Source: Nocardia asteroides
Lineage (GTDB): Bacteria; Actinomycetota; Actinomycetes; Mycobacteriales; Mycobacteriaceae
DNA length: 64,000 nucleotides
Direction of reading: 5' to 3'
Assembly: GCF_900637185.1 (NCBI RefSeq)
Contig: NZ_LR134352.1
Coordinates: 1,364,001 to 1,428,000 of the forward strand
Below, one piece after another: positions 35,328 to 43,142 of the stretch. Each line of letters begins with the position of its first letter. Position 1 is the first letter of the stretch. The notes beneath the pieces are model-generated. The model was not told where the DNA came from. It made no database searches and saw only the letters and a list, made by a program, of their open reading frames with translations. Made by a program: the position numbers and the translations under genes.

Positions 35328-36824
35328 ATGGACATTGTGGATGTCTCCCGGTGGCAATTCGGTATCACCACCGTCTATCACTTCATCTTCGTTCCGCTGA
35401 CCATCGGTCTGGCGCCCCTGATCGCCATGATGCAGACCGCCTGGGTGATCACCGGCAAGGAACATTGGTACCGGCTCACCAAGTTCTTCGGCAAACTGTT
35501 CCTGATCAACTTCGCCATCGGCGTCGCCACCGGCATCGTGCAGGAATTCCAGTTCGGCATGAACTGGAGCGAATACTCCCGCTTCATCGGCGACATCTTC
35601 GGCGCGCCACTGGCTTTGGAAGCGCTCATCGCCTTCTTCATGGAGTCCACGTTCATCGGCCTGTGGATCTTCGGCTGGACCCGGCTCCCCAAACTCGTCC
35701 ACCTGGCGACCATCTGGATCGTCGCCTTCGGCGTGAACGCCTCGGCCTACTTCATCGTCGCGGCCAATTCGTTCATGCAGCATCCGGTGGGCGCCAGCTA
35801 CAACCCCGAGACCAAACGCGCCGAGCTGGACAGCATCTGGGCGCTGCTCACCAACAACACCACCCTGGCCGCGTTCCCGCACGTCGTCGCGGGGGCGTTC
35901 CTCACCGCGGGCACCTTCGTCGCCGGTATCGCCGGCTGGTGGATGGTGCGCAACGCGCGCAGCGGCGACCCGGCGAAACTCGAGGAGGCGCGCACCATGT
36001 GGCGGCCGGTGGGCCGCGCCTCGCTGGTGGTCGTCGCGCTGGCCGGGGTCGCGGTGATCTTCACCGGTGACATCCAGGGCAAGCTGATGTTCGAGCAGCA
36101 GCCGATGAAGATGGCCTCGGCGGAATCGCTGTGCCACACCCAGACCGATCCCGACTTCTCCGTCCTCACCGTCGGCACGCACAACAACTGCGACAGCGTC
36201 ACCCACGTCATCGAGGTGCCCTATGTGCTGCCGTATCTGGCCGAGGGCAAGTTCAGCGATGTCACCCTCGACGGCGTCGTCGATCTGCAGCAGACCTACA
36301 CCGTCAAGTACGGTCCCGGCGACTACCGGCCCAACCTGTTCGTCACCTACTGGTCCTTCCGCGCGATGATCGGCCTGGCCGCGGGCTCGGTGCTGTTGCT
36401 GCTGGCCGGTTTCTGGGTGACGCGCGGGGGCCGGGTGCCCGATCAGCGCTGGTTCTCCTGGCTGAGCCTGCTCGCCATCCCCACCCCGTTCCTGGCCAAC
36501 AGCGCGGGCTGGGTGTTCACCGAGATGGGCCGTCAGCCCTGGGCGGTGGTACCCAACCCGACCGGCGACCCGAACATCCGGATGACGGTGCAGCAGGCGG
36601 TCTCCGACCACGCCCCCGCCACCGTGATCTTCTCGCTCGTGGTCTTCACCCTGCTCTACGGCGTGCTGGCGGTGGTGTGGTTCTACCTGATCCGCCGTTA
36701 CACCGTGGCCGGACCGGACGAGCCGACCCCGCCGACCCCGGACGACGGGCCCGACGGCCCCGACACCGGCAGGCATCACAAACCGGAAGAGCCCGCCGTC
36801 GAACAACTTTCCTTCGCTTACTAG
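35328..36824 (+). CDS. cydA: Cytochrome bd ubiquinol/menaquinol oxidase subunit I
   Basis: A 498-residue membrane subunit carrying hemes b558, b595 and d. Visible ligands and motifs are the N-terminal HFIFVPLTIGL histidine (near residue 19), MNVSAYF-like NASAYFIVAANSFMQHPVG, the quinol-loop lysine/glutamate in GDIQGKLMFEQQPMKMA and the GRQPWAVV motif near residue 401. The quinol loop is the short actinobacterial form. Ends with a Pro/Asp-rich tail. CydA reduces O2 to water under low oxygen or respiratory stress. GGAGGG lies before the ATG; cydB follows at 9 bp. Confidence 0.97.
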   Translation: MDIVDVSRWQFGITTVYHFIFVPLTIGLAPLIAMMQTAWVITGKEHWYRLTKFFGKLFLINFAIGVATGIVQEFQFGMNWSEYSRFIGDIFGAPLALEALIAFFMESTFIGLWIFGWTRLPKLVHLATIWIVAFGVNASAYFIVAANSFMQHPVGASYNPETKRAELDSIWALLTNNTTLAAFPHVVAGAFLTAGTFVAGIAGWWMVRNARSGDPAKLEEARTMWRPVGRASLVVVALAGVAVIFTGDIQGKLMFEQQPMKMASAESLCHTQTDPDFSVLTVGTHNNCDSVTHVIEVPYVLPYLAEGKFSDVTLDGVVDLQQTYTVKYGPGDYRPNLFVTYWSFRAMIGLAAGSVLLLLAGFWVTRGGRVPDQRWFSWLSLLAIPTPFLANSAGWVFTEMGRQPWAVVPNPTGDPNIRMTVQQAVSDHAPATVIFSLVVFTLLYGVLAVVWFYLIRRYTVAGPDEPTPPTPDDGPDGPDTGRHHKPEEPAVEQLSFAY

Positions 36825-36833
36825 GAGCCGGTG

Positions 36834-37862
36834 ATGGATCTGCAGCAATTCTGGTTCGTTCTGATCGGCGTGCTGTTCACCGGCTACTTCGTGCTGGAGG
36901 GCTTCGACTTCGGCGTCGGCATGCTGATGCCGATCCTCGGCAAGGGTTCCGATACCCGCAGGCGCGTGGTGCTCAACACCATCGGCCCGGTGTGGGATGC
37001 CAACGAGGTGTGGCTGATCACCGCCGGTGGCGCGATGTTCGCGGCGTTCCCGGAGTGGTACGCGAGCATGTTCTCCGGGTTCTACCTGGCGCTGCTGCTG
37101 TTGCTGGTGGCGCTGATCCTGCGAATCTGCGCGATCGAGTACCGCGCCAAGATCAACGACCCGAAGTGGCGGGCCTGGTGCGACATCGGCATCGGGATCG
37201 GCTCCTGGATTCCCGCGCTGGCGTGGGGCTGGGTGTTCGCCAACCTGGTGCGCGGCGTGCCGCTGAACGAGAAGCGCCAGATCGTCGGCTCGGTCTGGGA
37301 CCTGCTCAGCCCGTACGCGCTGCTCGGCGGCCTGGCCACCGGCATCCTGTTCGCCCTGCACGGCGCGGTGTTCCTGGTCCTCAAGACCGGTGGCGAGGTC
37401 CGCGACGACGCCCAGCGCATCGCCCGGCTGCTGCTGGCGCCGACCGCGCTGATCGTCGGCGGGTTCGGCCTGTGGACCCAGCTGGCCTACGGCACCGGCT
37501 GGACCTGGGCGGTGCTGGTGACGGCCGTGCTCGGCCTGGTGGTCACCGCCGCGGCGAACGCGGCGCACCGCGACGGCTGGGCCTTCGTCGGCACCACGGT
37601 CACGATCATCTCGGCGACGGTGCTCATCGTCGGTTCGATGTACCCGAACGTGCTGCCCTCGACCATCAGCCCGGTGTTCGACCTGAACATCTACAACGCC
37701 TCCTCCAGCGCCTACACACTGAAGGTGATGAGCTGGGCCGCGCTGCTGGCCACCCCGGTGGTGCTGGTGTACCAGGCCTGGACGTACTGGGTGTTCCGCA
37801 AGCGGCTCACGGTCGACCAGATCCCGGCGCCCATCGGGCTGCCGCTGAACAGCAAGGACTAG
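36834..37862 (+). CDS. cydB: Cytochrome bd oxidase subunit II
   Basis: A 342-residue membrane subunit, partner of CydA without its own heme ligands. Family features are FWFVLIGVLFTGYFVLEGFD at the N terminus, NTIGPVWDANEVWLITAGGA, SWIPALAWGWVFANL and SSSAYTLKVMSW. ATG 36834 is preferred over GTG 36831 because AGGAG lies at the correct distance. cydD starts four bases after its stop, so the operon is continuous. Confidence 0.96.
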   Translation: MDLQQFWFVLIGVLFTGYFVLEGFDFGVGMLMPILGKGSDTRRRVVLNTIGPVWDANEVWLITAGGAMFAAFPEWYASMFSGFYLALLLLLVALILRICAIEYRAKINDPKWRAWCDIGIGIGSWIPALAWGWVFANLVRGVPLNEKRQIVGSVWDLLSPYALLGGLATGILFALHGAVFLVLKTGGEVRDDAQRIARLLLAPTALIVGGFGLWTQLAYGTGWTWAVLVTAVLGLVVTAAANAAHRDGWAFVGTTVTIISATVLIVGSMYPNVLPSTISPVFDLNIYNASSSAYTLKVMSWAALLATPVVLVYQAWTYWVFRKRLTVDQIPAPIGLPLNSKD

Positions 37863-37865
37863 GTG

Positions 37866-40604
37866 ATGAGCGTGTCCACGGACGGTCCCGCCGTCGAGTC
37901 CGCTGTCGGCTCGGCGGGGCCGGCCGGGGACACGGCCAAGGCGAGCCGGCGGCCGATCGATCCGCGCCTGTGGCGGTACGCGCGCTCGGCGCGGGTCCAC
38001 CTGGTGGTGTCGATCCTGCTCGCGCTGGTGATCACGGCGACGATCGTGGTGATCGCGATCCTGCTGGGCCGGGTGCTGGCCGGAGTTGTCACCGATCCCG
38101 GAAAGCGTGAGTTCGCCGCGTGGACAGCCGAATTGACCGGGCTGGCGGTGGCGATCGCCGTGCGTGCCGCCGCCAGCTGGTGGCAGGCGCGGCTGGCGCA
38201 CCGGGCCGGGGCGAACGTCGTCGCCGAACTCGAATCGGCGGTGCTGCGGGCGGGCGCCGAGCTGTCCCCGCGCGCGCTCGACGCGCGGCGCACCGAGCTC
38301 GCGGTGGTCGTCGGCAACGGGCTCAGCGGGCTGCGCGGATGGTTCACCGGCTATCTGCCCGCCCTGCTGCTGGCGTGTCTGGTGTCACCGATCGTGCTGG
38401 TGGTCATCGGATTCCACGATCCGACCTCGGCCATGATCGCGATCATCACGGTGCCGCTGATCCCGGTGTTCATGATCCTCATCGGCCTGCTCACCCAGGG
38501 CCGCGCCGAGGCGACCCTCGCCGCGACCACCCGCCTGTCCGACCAGCTGCTCGACCTGTTCGCCGGTATGCCGACGCTGCGCGCCCTGGGCCGCGAGGGA
38601 TCTTCCGGGCCGAGCATGGTGAATCAGGTCCAGGCCCTGGGTGATTCACTGCGGCAGCGGACCATGCGGGCGCTGCGGATCGCGTTCCTGTCCTCGATGG
38701 TGCTGGAATCCCTGGCGACCCTGAGCGTCGCGCTGATCGCCGTCGCCATCGGCCTGCGGTTGGTCTACGGCGAGATGACGCTGTACGCCGGGCTCGTCGC
38801 GCTGATCCTGGCGCCGGAGGTGTACTGGCCGTTGCGGCAGGTGGGGGAGAAGTTCCACGCGGCCCAGGACGGAATGGCTGCTGCGAACAAGGCTTTCGCG
38901 GTGCTGGACACGGTGGGTCCCGGGGATAAGCGAGCCGCGCTCGGGAACTCGGCCGACTCCGCGTATGGACGGAGCGGTGACCGTTCGCAGGATGCCGCGC
39001 CGACCTACGCCGCGCGGCCGATGGGCGCCGAAATGCCGGGGGACCTGGCCGGTACGGACGCTGCGCGGCCGAAGGGCGCCGGGACGCCGGGGAAGGATCC
39101 GGCCGCCACGGGCGCTGCGCGGCGAATGGCCGTCGGAGCGCCAGGGAAGGGCCTGGCCGGTGTGGGCGGCGACGAGGGTCCACTGCCGATCGGCACGGAA
39201 ATCACGTTGCGCGGGTTGACGATCGCCGCGCGCGCCGGGAATGCCCCCGATCGCCTGACCGCCGCACTCGCCCCCGGCTCGGTGACCGTGCTGACCGGCC
39301 CGAACGGCTGTGGGAAATCGACCACGCTGCAAGCGATTCTCGGCCTGATCACGCCGGACGCCGGTGCCGTCCTCGTCGAGGGAACCGACGTCCGTGACCT
39401 CGATCCGGATGCCTGGTGGTCCCGTATCGCCTGGCTGCCCCAACGACCGGTCCTGGTCCCCGGCACCCTGCGCGAGAACGTCGACCTGCTCGGCGCCCCC
39501 GCCACCGCCGACCTCGACGAGATCAGCGCCGCCACCGGTTTCGACACCGTCCTCGCCGCCCTCCCCGACGGCTGGCACACGCCGGTCGGCCAGGGCGGCC
39601 TCGGACTGTCCCTCGGCCAGCGCCAGCGCCTGGCCCTCACCCGCGTCCTCGCCTCCCGCCGCCCCGTCCTGCTCCTCGACGAACCCACCGCCCACCTCGA
39701 CGCGGCCGCCGAACACCAGGTCCTCACCACCCTCCGCACCCTCGCCCACGAGGGCGCGACCGTCGTCGTCATCGGCCACCGCCCCGCAGTCCTGGCGGCC
39801 GCCGACACGGTCGTTGAGGTCGTCGGCACCAGCGCAAGCACCAACGACCCCATTCCTGTCGACAGCGCGTCGGCGACCGGGGCGGACCACACGAGTGCCG
39901 GTACAGCCGACAGCGCGCCGACGACCGGGGCGGATCACACGGGTGCCGGTACAGCCGACAGCGCGCCGGCGACCGGGGCGGACCACACGGGTGCCGGTAC
40001 AGCCGACAGCGCGCCGACGACTGGGGCGGACCACGCGAGTGCCGGTACAGCCGACAGCGCGCCGACGACTGGGGCGGACCACACGGGTGCCGGTACAGCC
40101 GATAGCGCGCCGACGACCGGGGCGGACCACCCGAGTGCCGGTACGGGCGACAGCCCGAACATGTCCACGCCGGAAGACGGCGATGCAGCACCCTCGCCCT
40201 GCAGCGCCGTGGCGACAGGTGCCGGAGGCAATGAGCCGAAGGCTGATTCAGGCACGTGCTGCGCGACAGTCAGTGGGCGCAACGCTGTCACGTCAGAAGC
40301 GGGGCACGGGCAGGCCGAGGCCGACGGCGGCGGTTCTGGCACGTCGGCCGGGGACAGTGGGCGCCACGAAGTGGTAGCCGGTGGCGGTAGTGCATCGGAC
40401 GGTGGACACCACGCGGTGGCGATGGGCCGTAGAGGCGCACCGGACGGTGGGTGCAACGAGGTGGCGGCGGACCGTGGAAGCGCATCGGGCGGTAGGCGCC
40501 AAGGGGCGGAAGAGGGCCGTGGAAGCGCGGTGGACGGTGGGCGCCATGGGGTGGCGGCCGGTGGTATATGCGCCGTGGACGGTGGGCAGGGGGTGGTGTC
40601 GTGA
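37866..40604 (+). CDS. cydD: CydD-like ABC exporter subunit with repeat insertions
   Basis: Half of the CydDC exporter needed to assemble cytochrome bd. It has a six-helix ABC membrane domain (residues about 30-350) and an ATPase with Walker A GPNGCGKSTT (near residue 477), signature LSLGQRQRL and Walker B LLLDEPTAHLD. At 912 residues it far exceeds the usual 530-580. The excess is a linker of about 85 residues with three 18-residue repeats before the ATPase, and a tail of about 260 residues made largely of six 16-residue and five 15-residue repeats. The core motifs are intact, so it should be functional. cydC overlaps its stop (GTGA). Confidence 0.88.
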   Translation: MSVSTDGPAVESAVGSAGPAGDTAKASRRPIDPRLWRYARSARVHLVVSILLALVITATIVVIAILLGRVLAGVVTDPGKREFAAWTAELTGLAVAIAVRAAASWWQARLAHRAGANVVAELESAVLRAGAELSPRALDARRTELAVVVGNGLSGLRGWFTGYLPALLLACLVSPIVLVVIGFHDPTSAMIAIITVPLIPVFMILIGLLTQGRAEATLAATTRLSDQLLDLFAGMPTLRALGREGSSGPSMVNQVQALGDSLRQRTMRALRIAFLSSMVLESLATLSVALIAVAIGLRLVYGEMTLYAGLVALILAPEVYWPLRQVGEKFHAAQDGMAAANKAFAVLDTVGPGDKRAALGNSADSAYGRSGDRSQDAAPTYAARPMGAEMPGDLAGTDAARPKGAGTPGKDPAATGAARRMAVGAPGKGLAGVGGDEGPLPIGTEITLRGLTIAARAGNAPDRLTAALAPGSVTVLTGPNGCGKSTTLQAILGLITPDAGAVLVEGTDVRDLDPDAWWSRIAWLPQRPVLVPGTLRENVDLLGAPATADLDEISAATGFDTVLAALPDGWHTPVGQGGLGLSLGQRQRLALTRVLASRRPVLLLDEPTAHLDAAAEHQVLTTLRTLAHEGATVVVIGHRPAVLAAADTVVEVVGTSASTNDPIPVDSASATGADHTSAGTADSAPTTGADHTGAGTADSAPATGADHTGAGTADSAPTTGADHASAGTADSAPTTGADHTGAGTADSAPTTGADHPSAGTGDSPNMSTPEDGDAAPSPCSAVATGAGGNEPKADSGTCCATVSGRNAVTSEAGHGQAEADGGGSGTSAGDSGRHEVVAGGGSASDGGHHAVAMGRRGAPDGGCNEVAADRGSASGGRRQGAEEGRGSAVDGGRHGVAAGGICAVDGGQGVVS
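39009..39167 (+). repeat. Three 51-54-bp minisatellite units inside cydD linker
   Basis: Units 39009-39059, 39060-39113 and 39114-39167 encode AARPMGAEMPGDLAGTD and two diverged relatives (AARPKGAGTPGKDPAATG, AARRMAVGAPGKGLAGVG). They lie between membrane and ATPase domains and preserve frame. Confidence 0.85.
39864..40151 (+). repeat. Six tandem 48-bp repeats in the cydD tail
   Basis: Six exact-length 48-bp units (39864, 39912, 39960, 40008, 40056, 40104) encode SAPTTGADHTGAGTAD with one to four substitutions each. DNA identity between units is very high, which suggests recent expansion and probable copy-number variation between strains. Confidence 0.95.
40356..40604 (+). repeat. Degenerate 45-bp repeats at the end of cydD
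   Basis: Five 45-bp units (from 40356, 40401, 40446, 40491, 40536) and a partial sixth encode Gly/Ala-rich 15-mers such as GGRHGVAAGGICAVD. The partial sixth unit contains the overlapping cydD stop and cydC start. Confidence 0.85.
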
Positions 40605-42808
40605 GTGGCGAACGGGCTGTGCGTGGTGGATCGCTGCGGCGGGATCTGCGGGAGATGTGGGCGCTGCTGGCGCTGTCGCCATGGCGGGTTGTCGTGGCGA
40701 TCGCGTGGGGTGTGGTCGCGCTCGGCAGTGGGCTCGGGTTGGCGGCGCTGGCCGCGTGGCTGATCGCGCGCGCCTGGCAGATGCCGCCGGTGCTGTACCT
40801 GAGCGTGGCGGTGGTGGCCGTGCGCGCGCTCGGCATCACAAGAGGCGTGTGCCGCTATCTGGAGCGCCTGGCCACCCATGACGTGGCGCTGCGTGCGATG
40901 ACGACCGCGCGCACCACTGTGTATCGCGCCCTCGCGCAGGCGGATATCTGGTGGTGGCGTGGATCAACGGACCCGCAGGAGGACTCCGGCCGCGAAAGTG
41001 CAGCTCCAGGTGCCGGCGTAGGCGCAGCTCCACTCGCTGGCGCTGACGCGGGGTTGCGTGCGGGTGCAGGCGAGGGCGCAGCTCCATTCGCCGGCCCAGG
41101 CGCCGCGGGCATGGGCGCAGGCGGGGATGCGGGTGCTGGCGCTGGCGTGGGTGCCGGCGTAGGAGCAGCTCCACTCGCTGGCGTAGGTGTAGGCGCAGGT
41201 GCCGCTTGCATGGGCGCAGGTGGGGATGCGGGTGCTGGTGCTGTGGGGCGCGGTACATCGCGGGCGGAGTTGGGCGGGGCGGTAGTGGATCGTGGTGCCG
41301 GGCATTCGGGGGCTGGGGATCTGCGGGGGATGCGGCGGGGGGAGCTGCTCGTACGGGTCGGGGCCGATATCGATGATCTCGGTGCGGTGGTGGTTCGGGT
41401 GCTCGTTCCGGTTGTGGTGGCGGTGGTGTTGTCGCTGGCGGCGGTCGGGCTGATCGCGTTCATCTCTGTCACCGCCGCGGTGATTCTGGCTGTCGCCCTT
41501 GCTGTTTCGGGGATTGTCGCGCCGTGGTTGTCCGGTGTGGCCGCGCGGGAGGCTGAGCAGGCCGTGCGAGCCGATCGGGCGGAGTTCACCGCGGAGGCGC
41601 TCACCGTGCTCGATCACGCCGCCGAACTGCGGGTGGCGGGCAGGCTCGATACCGCGCTCGCACAGGCGGATACAGCGAATCGGCGGGCGATCGCGGCCGA
41701 GGACACCGCCGCCGCGCACAGCGCCTGGGCCGCCGCGGCGACCCCGCTGTCCATCGGCGTGAGCGCACTGGGCGCTCTGCTGGTCGGCATCGCCGCCTAC
41801 GGCCCGACCGGCGGCCTCCCCGGCGGCATGACCCCGATGGCCCTCACCATCCTCGTCCTGGTCCCCCTCTCGGCGTTCGAAGCCGTAGCCGCCCTCCCCG
41901 CCGCCGCGACCACCCTCACCACCTCGAGAGCTGCCCTCCACCGCCTCCGCATCGTCGAGACAGCCACGACCACCGCCGCATTCGCGGAGTCCGACGTGAC
42001 TGTCGCGGTCCAGGCGACCCCGGCGACCGGAGGACACGGCGCGCCCGGCTCCGCCGGCACGGCGGAGACGCCTGGCACGGCGGAGACGCCTGGCACGGCG
42101 GAGACGCCTGGCACGGCGGAGACGCCTGGCACGACGGAGACGCCTGGCACGGCCGGCTCACCTGGCACACCCGGCGCGCCAAGGCCGGGCATCGACGCCC
42201 ACCGCGAAGCGGGACCGGGGCACGGGGCGCACCGGGCAGCGCCGCGCCCGTCGCGGATTCCGCTGCCGAAAGGGCGACGTATCGCGATCGTCGGACCCAG
42301 CGGCGCCGGCAAGACGACATTGCTCATGGAGTGGGCCGGACTGTTCGGCACACCGAACGGGGGTGTCACCTTCTTCGCCGAGGACGCGCACCTGTTCGGC
42401 ACTTCCATCCTGGAGAACCTGCGCGTCGCGCGCGGTGACCTCACCGGTGAAGCCGCCGAGGACGCCCTGCGCGCGGTGGGGCTGGGCCCGTGGCTGGAAT
42501 CGCTGCCCGACGGCGTCGACACCGGTCTCACCGCGGGCGCCGCGGCCGTCTCGGGTGGTCAGCGCCGCCGGATCCTGCTCGCGCGCGCCCTCGTCGCCCC
42601 GGCGACCACCCTGCTGCTCGACGAGCCCACCGAGCACCTCGCGGCGGCTGAGGGCGAGCGGCTCCTGCTCGACCTGCTCGACGCCGACAGCGGCCTGGTC
42701 GACCCGGACCGCACGGTCGTCGTGGTCACCCACCAGCTCCCGGCCGACCACCGCGCCGACACCGTCGTGACCGTCGACGGGTCGGGTGCCTGCCACGTCA
42801 CCCACTGA
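40601..42808 (+). CDS. cydC: CydC-like ABC exporter subunit with two repeat insertions
   Basis: The second half-transporter of CydDC, 735 residues from a GTG overlapping the cydD stop. The membrane domain starts at WALLALSPWRVVVAIAWG. After YRALAQADIWWWRG a Gly/Ala/Pro-rich insertion of about 120 residues (roughly 124-243) separates it from RGELLVRVGADIDDL. A repeat linker (residues about 486-527) precedes the ATPase. Walker A is GPSGAGKTTLL, signature VSGGQRRRILLARAL, Walker B LLLDEPTEHLA. The stretch between Walker A and the signature is short, and the usual Q-loop Gln is replaced by FFAEDAHLFGTS. Only this ATPase may be degenerate; CydD looks complete. Confidence 0.86.
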   Translation: MSGERAVRGGSLRRDLREMWALLALSPWRVVVAIAWGVVALGSGLGLAALAAWLIARAWQMPPVLYLSVAVVAVRALGITRGVCRYLERLATHDVALRAMTTARTTVYRALAQADIWWWRGSTDPQEDSGRESAAPGAGVGAAPLAGADAGLRAGAGEGAAPFAGPGAAGMGAGGDAGAGAGVGAGVGAAPLAGVGVGAGAACMGAGGDAGAGAVGRGTSRAELGGAVVDRGAGHSGAGDLRGMRRGELLVRVGADIDDLGAVVVRVLVPVVVAVVLSLAAVGLIAFISVTAAVILAVALAVSGIVAPWLSGVAAREAEQAVRADRAEFTAEALTVLDHAAELRVAGRLDTALAQADTANRRAIAAEDTAAAHSAWAAAATPLSIGVSALGALLVGIAAYGPTGGLPGGMTPMALTILVLVPLSAFEAVAALPAAATTLTTSRAALHRLRIVETATTTAAFAESDVTVAVQATPATGGHGAPGSAGTAETPGTAETPGTAETPGTAETPGTTETPGTAGSPGTPGAPRPGIDAHREAGPGHGAHRAAPRPSRIPLPKGRRIAIVGPSGAGKTTLLMEWAGLFGTPNGGVTFFAEDAHLFGTSILENLRVARGDLTGEAAEDALRAVGLGPWLESLPDGVDTGLTAGAAAVSGGQRRRILLARALVAPATTLLLDEPTEHLAAAEGERLLLDLLDADSGLVDPDRTVVVVTHQLPADHRADTVVTVDGSGACHVTH
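41010..41250 (+). repeat. Gly/Ala-rich imperfect repeats inside the cydC membrane domain
   Basis: GAAPLAG/GAAPFAG occurs three times and MGAGGDAGAGA twice. The segment falls in the cytoplasmic loop after TM2-TM3 and keeps the frame. Unit borders are irregular. Confidence 0.7.
42056..42181 (+). repeat. Seven 18-bp repeats in the cydC linker
   Basis: 18-bp units encode GTAETP four times without change, then GTTETP, GTAGSP and GTPGAP. They lie between the membrane and ATPase domains. Confidence 0.92.
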
Positions 42809-42845
42809 TCGGCATCCGCCCAGGTCAGCCCCACGAGAAAATCAA

Positions 42846-42881
42846 TTGCCGAGCTCTCGGCGCACCGATAGATTCATCGGT
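42846..42881 (+). promoter_or_regulatory. Promoter with overlapping dyad behind cydC
   Basis: TTGCCG (42846-42851), a 17-bp spacer and TAGATT (42869-42874) make a good housekeeping-type promoter. ACCGAT-AGATTC-ATCGGT (42864-42881), a perfect dyad, overlaps the -10 element and expected start site. The promoter points toward a gene-free region. Confidence 0.6.
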
Positions 42882-42907
42882 ACACAAGAGAGGAGGTGGT
42901 CTGAAGA

Positions 42908-42946
42908 ATGTATGTTCATCGGATGCGTGAGGTGGCTGCCCGCTAG
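42908..42946 (+). CDS. Possible 12-residue peptide (MYVHRMREVAAR)
   Basis: AGGAGG at 42891-42896, within about 15 bases of the predicted transcription start, is followed 11 bases later by this ATG. The alternative overlapping ATG at 42912 would encode a 23-residue peptide at a poorer distance. Leader-sized, no recognised family, and no gene follows on this strand. Confidence 0.4.
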   Translation: MYVHRMREVAAR

Positions 42947-43102
42947 CAGCTCCACTGCGGGAGATTCCCCAGCGGTGCGCTGAGCGAATCCCAGGCAGTC
43001 ACCCGACCCCCGAGCCCCCGGACGATCCAACCGGGATCGCCGCGTTCCCCGGAACGCGACGATATGGCTCGGGGGTCGCTCCATGTCCGCCGGAGAATGC
43101 GA

Positions 43103-43132
43103 AAGGCCCCGCACGATATCGTGCGGGGCCTT
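43103..43132. terminator. 30-bp palindromic bidirectional terminator
   Basis: AAGGCCCCGCACGAT followed by its exact complement ends 10 bp before the stop of the minus-strand nitrobindin-like gene, with A/T ends for both directions. Confidence 0.85.
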
Positions 43133-43142
43133 CGAACGCTTG

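Larger units (their letters stand above)
42881..43132 (+). ncRNA. Candidate structured small RNA between cydC and the nitrobindin-like gene
   Basis: The stretch between the promoter above and a strong terminator holds no sizeable gene but has strong helix potential. An outer 13-bp perfect helix (43004-43016 with 43066-43078, arm CGACCCCCGAGCC) encloses two hairpins: CGATCC/GGATCG (43023-43039) and CGCGTTC-CCCG-GAACGCG (43041-43058). Together they form a three-way junction. GCGGGA-GAT-TCCC lies just upstream, and a 12-codon ORF lies near the 5' end. It could be a small RNA, a dual-function peptide RNA, or the folded 3' end of the cyd mRNA. Confidence 0.5.

Noticed and set aside
35274..38201. 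975-codon open frame antisense to cydA-cydB
   Set aside because: Spans two clear genes and has typical shadow composition (Gln/His/Arg/Asp).
39864..40151. CRISPR-like array
   Set aside because: The 48-bp units are contiguous without spacers and encode an in-frame peptide repeat; no cas genes are present.
37866..40604. Frameshift as cause of the long CydD tail
   Set aside because: The ATPase domain ends normally and the tail is periodic in the same frame up to a stop that overlaps the cydC start, so read-through of a lost stop or repeat growth is more likely than a frameshift.
42786..42983. 65-codon open frame behind cydC
   Set aside because: Its only plausible internal ATG (42912) is too far from the ribosome site. 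The shorter ORF at 42908 fits better, though confidence in either is low.
42890..43080. Cobalamin or other known riboswitch
   Set aside because: A CCACTG string suggested a B12 box, but the remaining conserved blocks are missing and no regulated gene follows on the plus strand.
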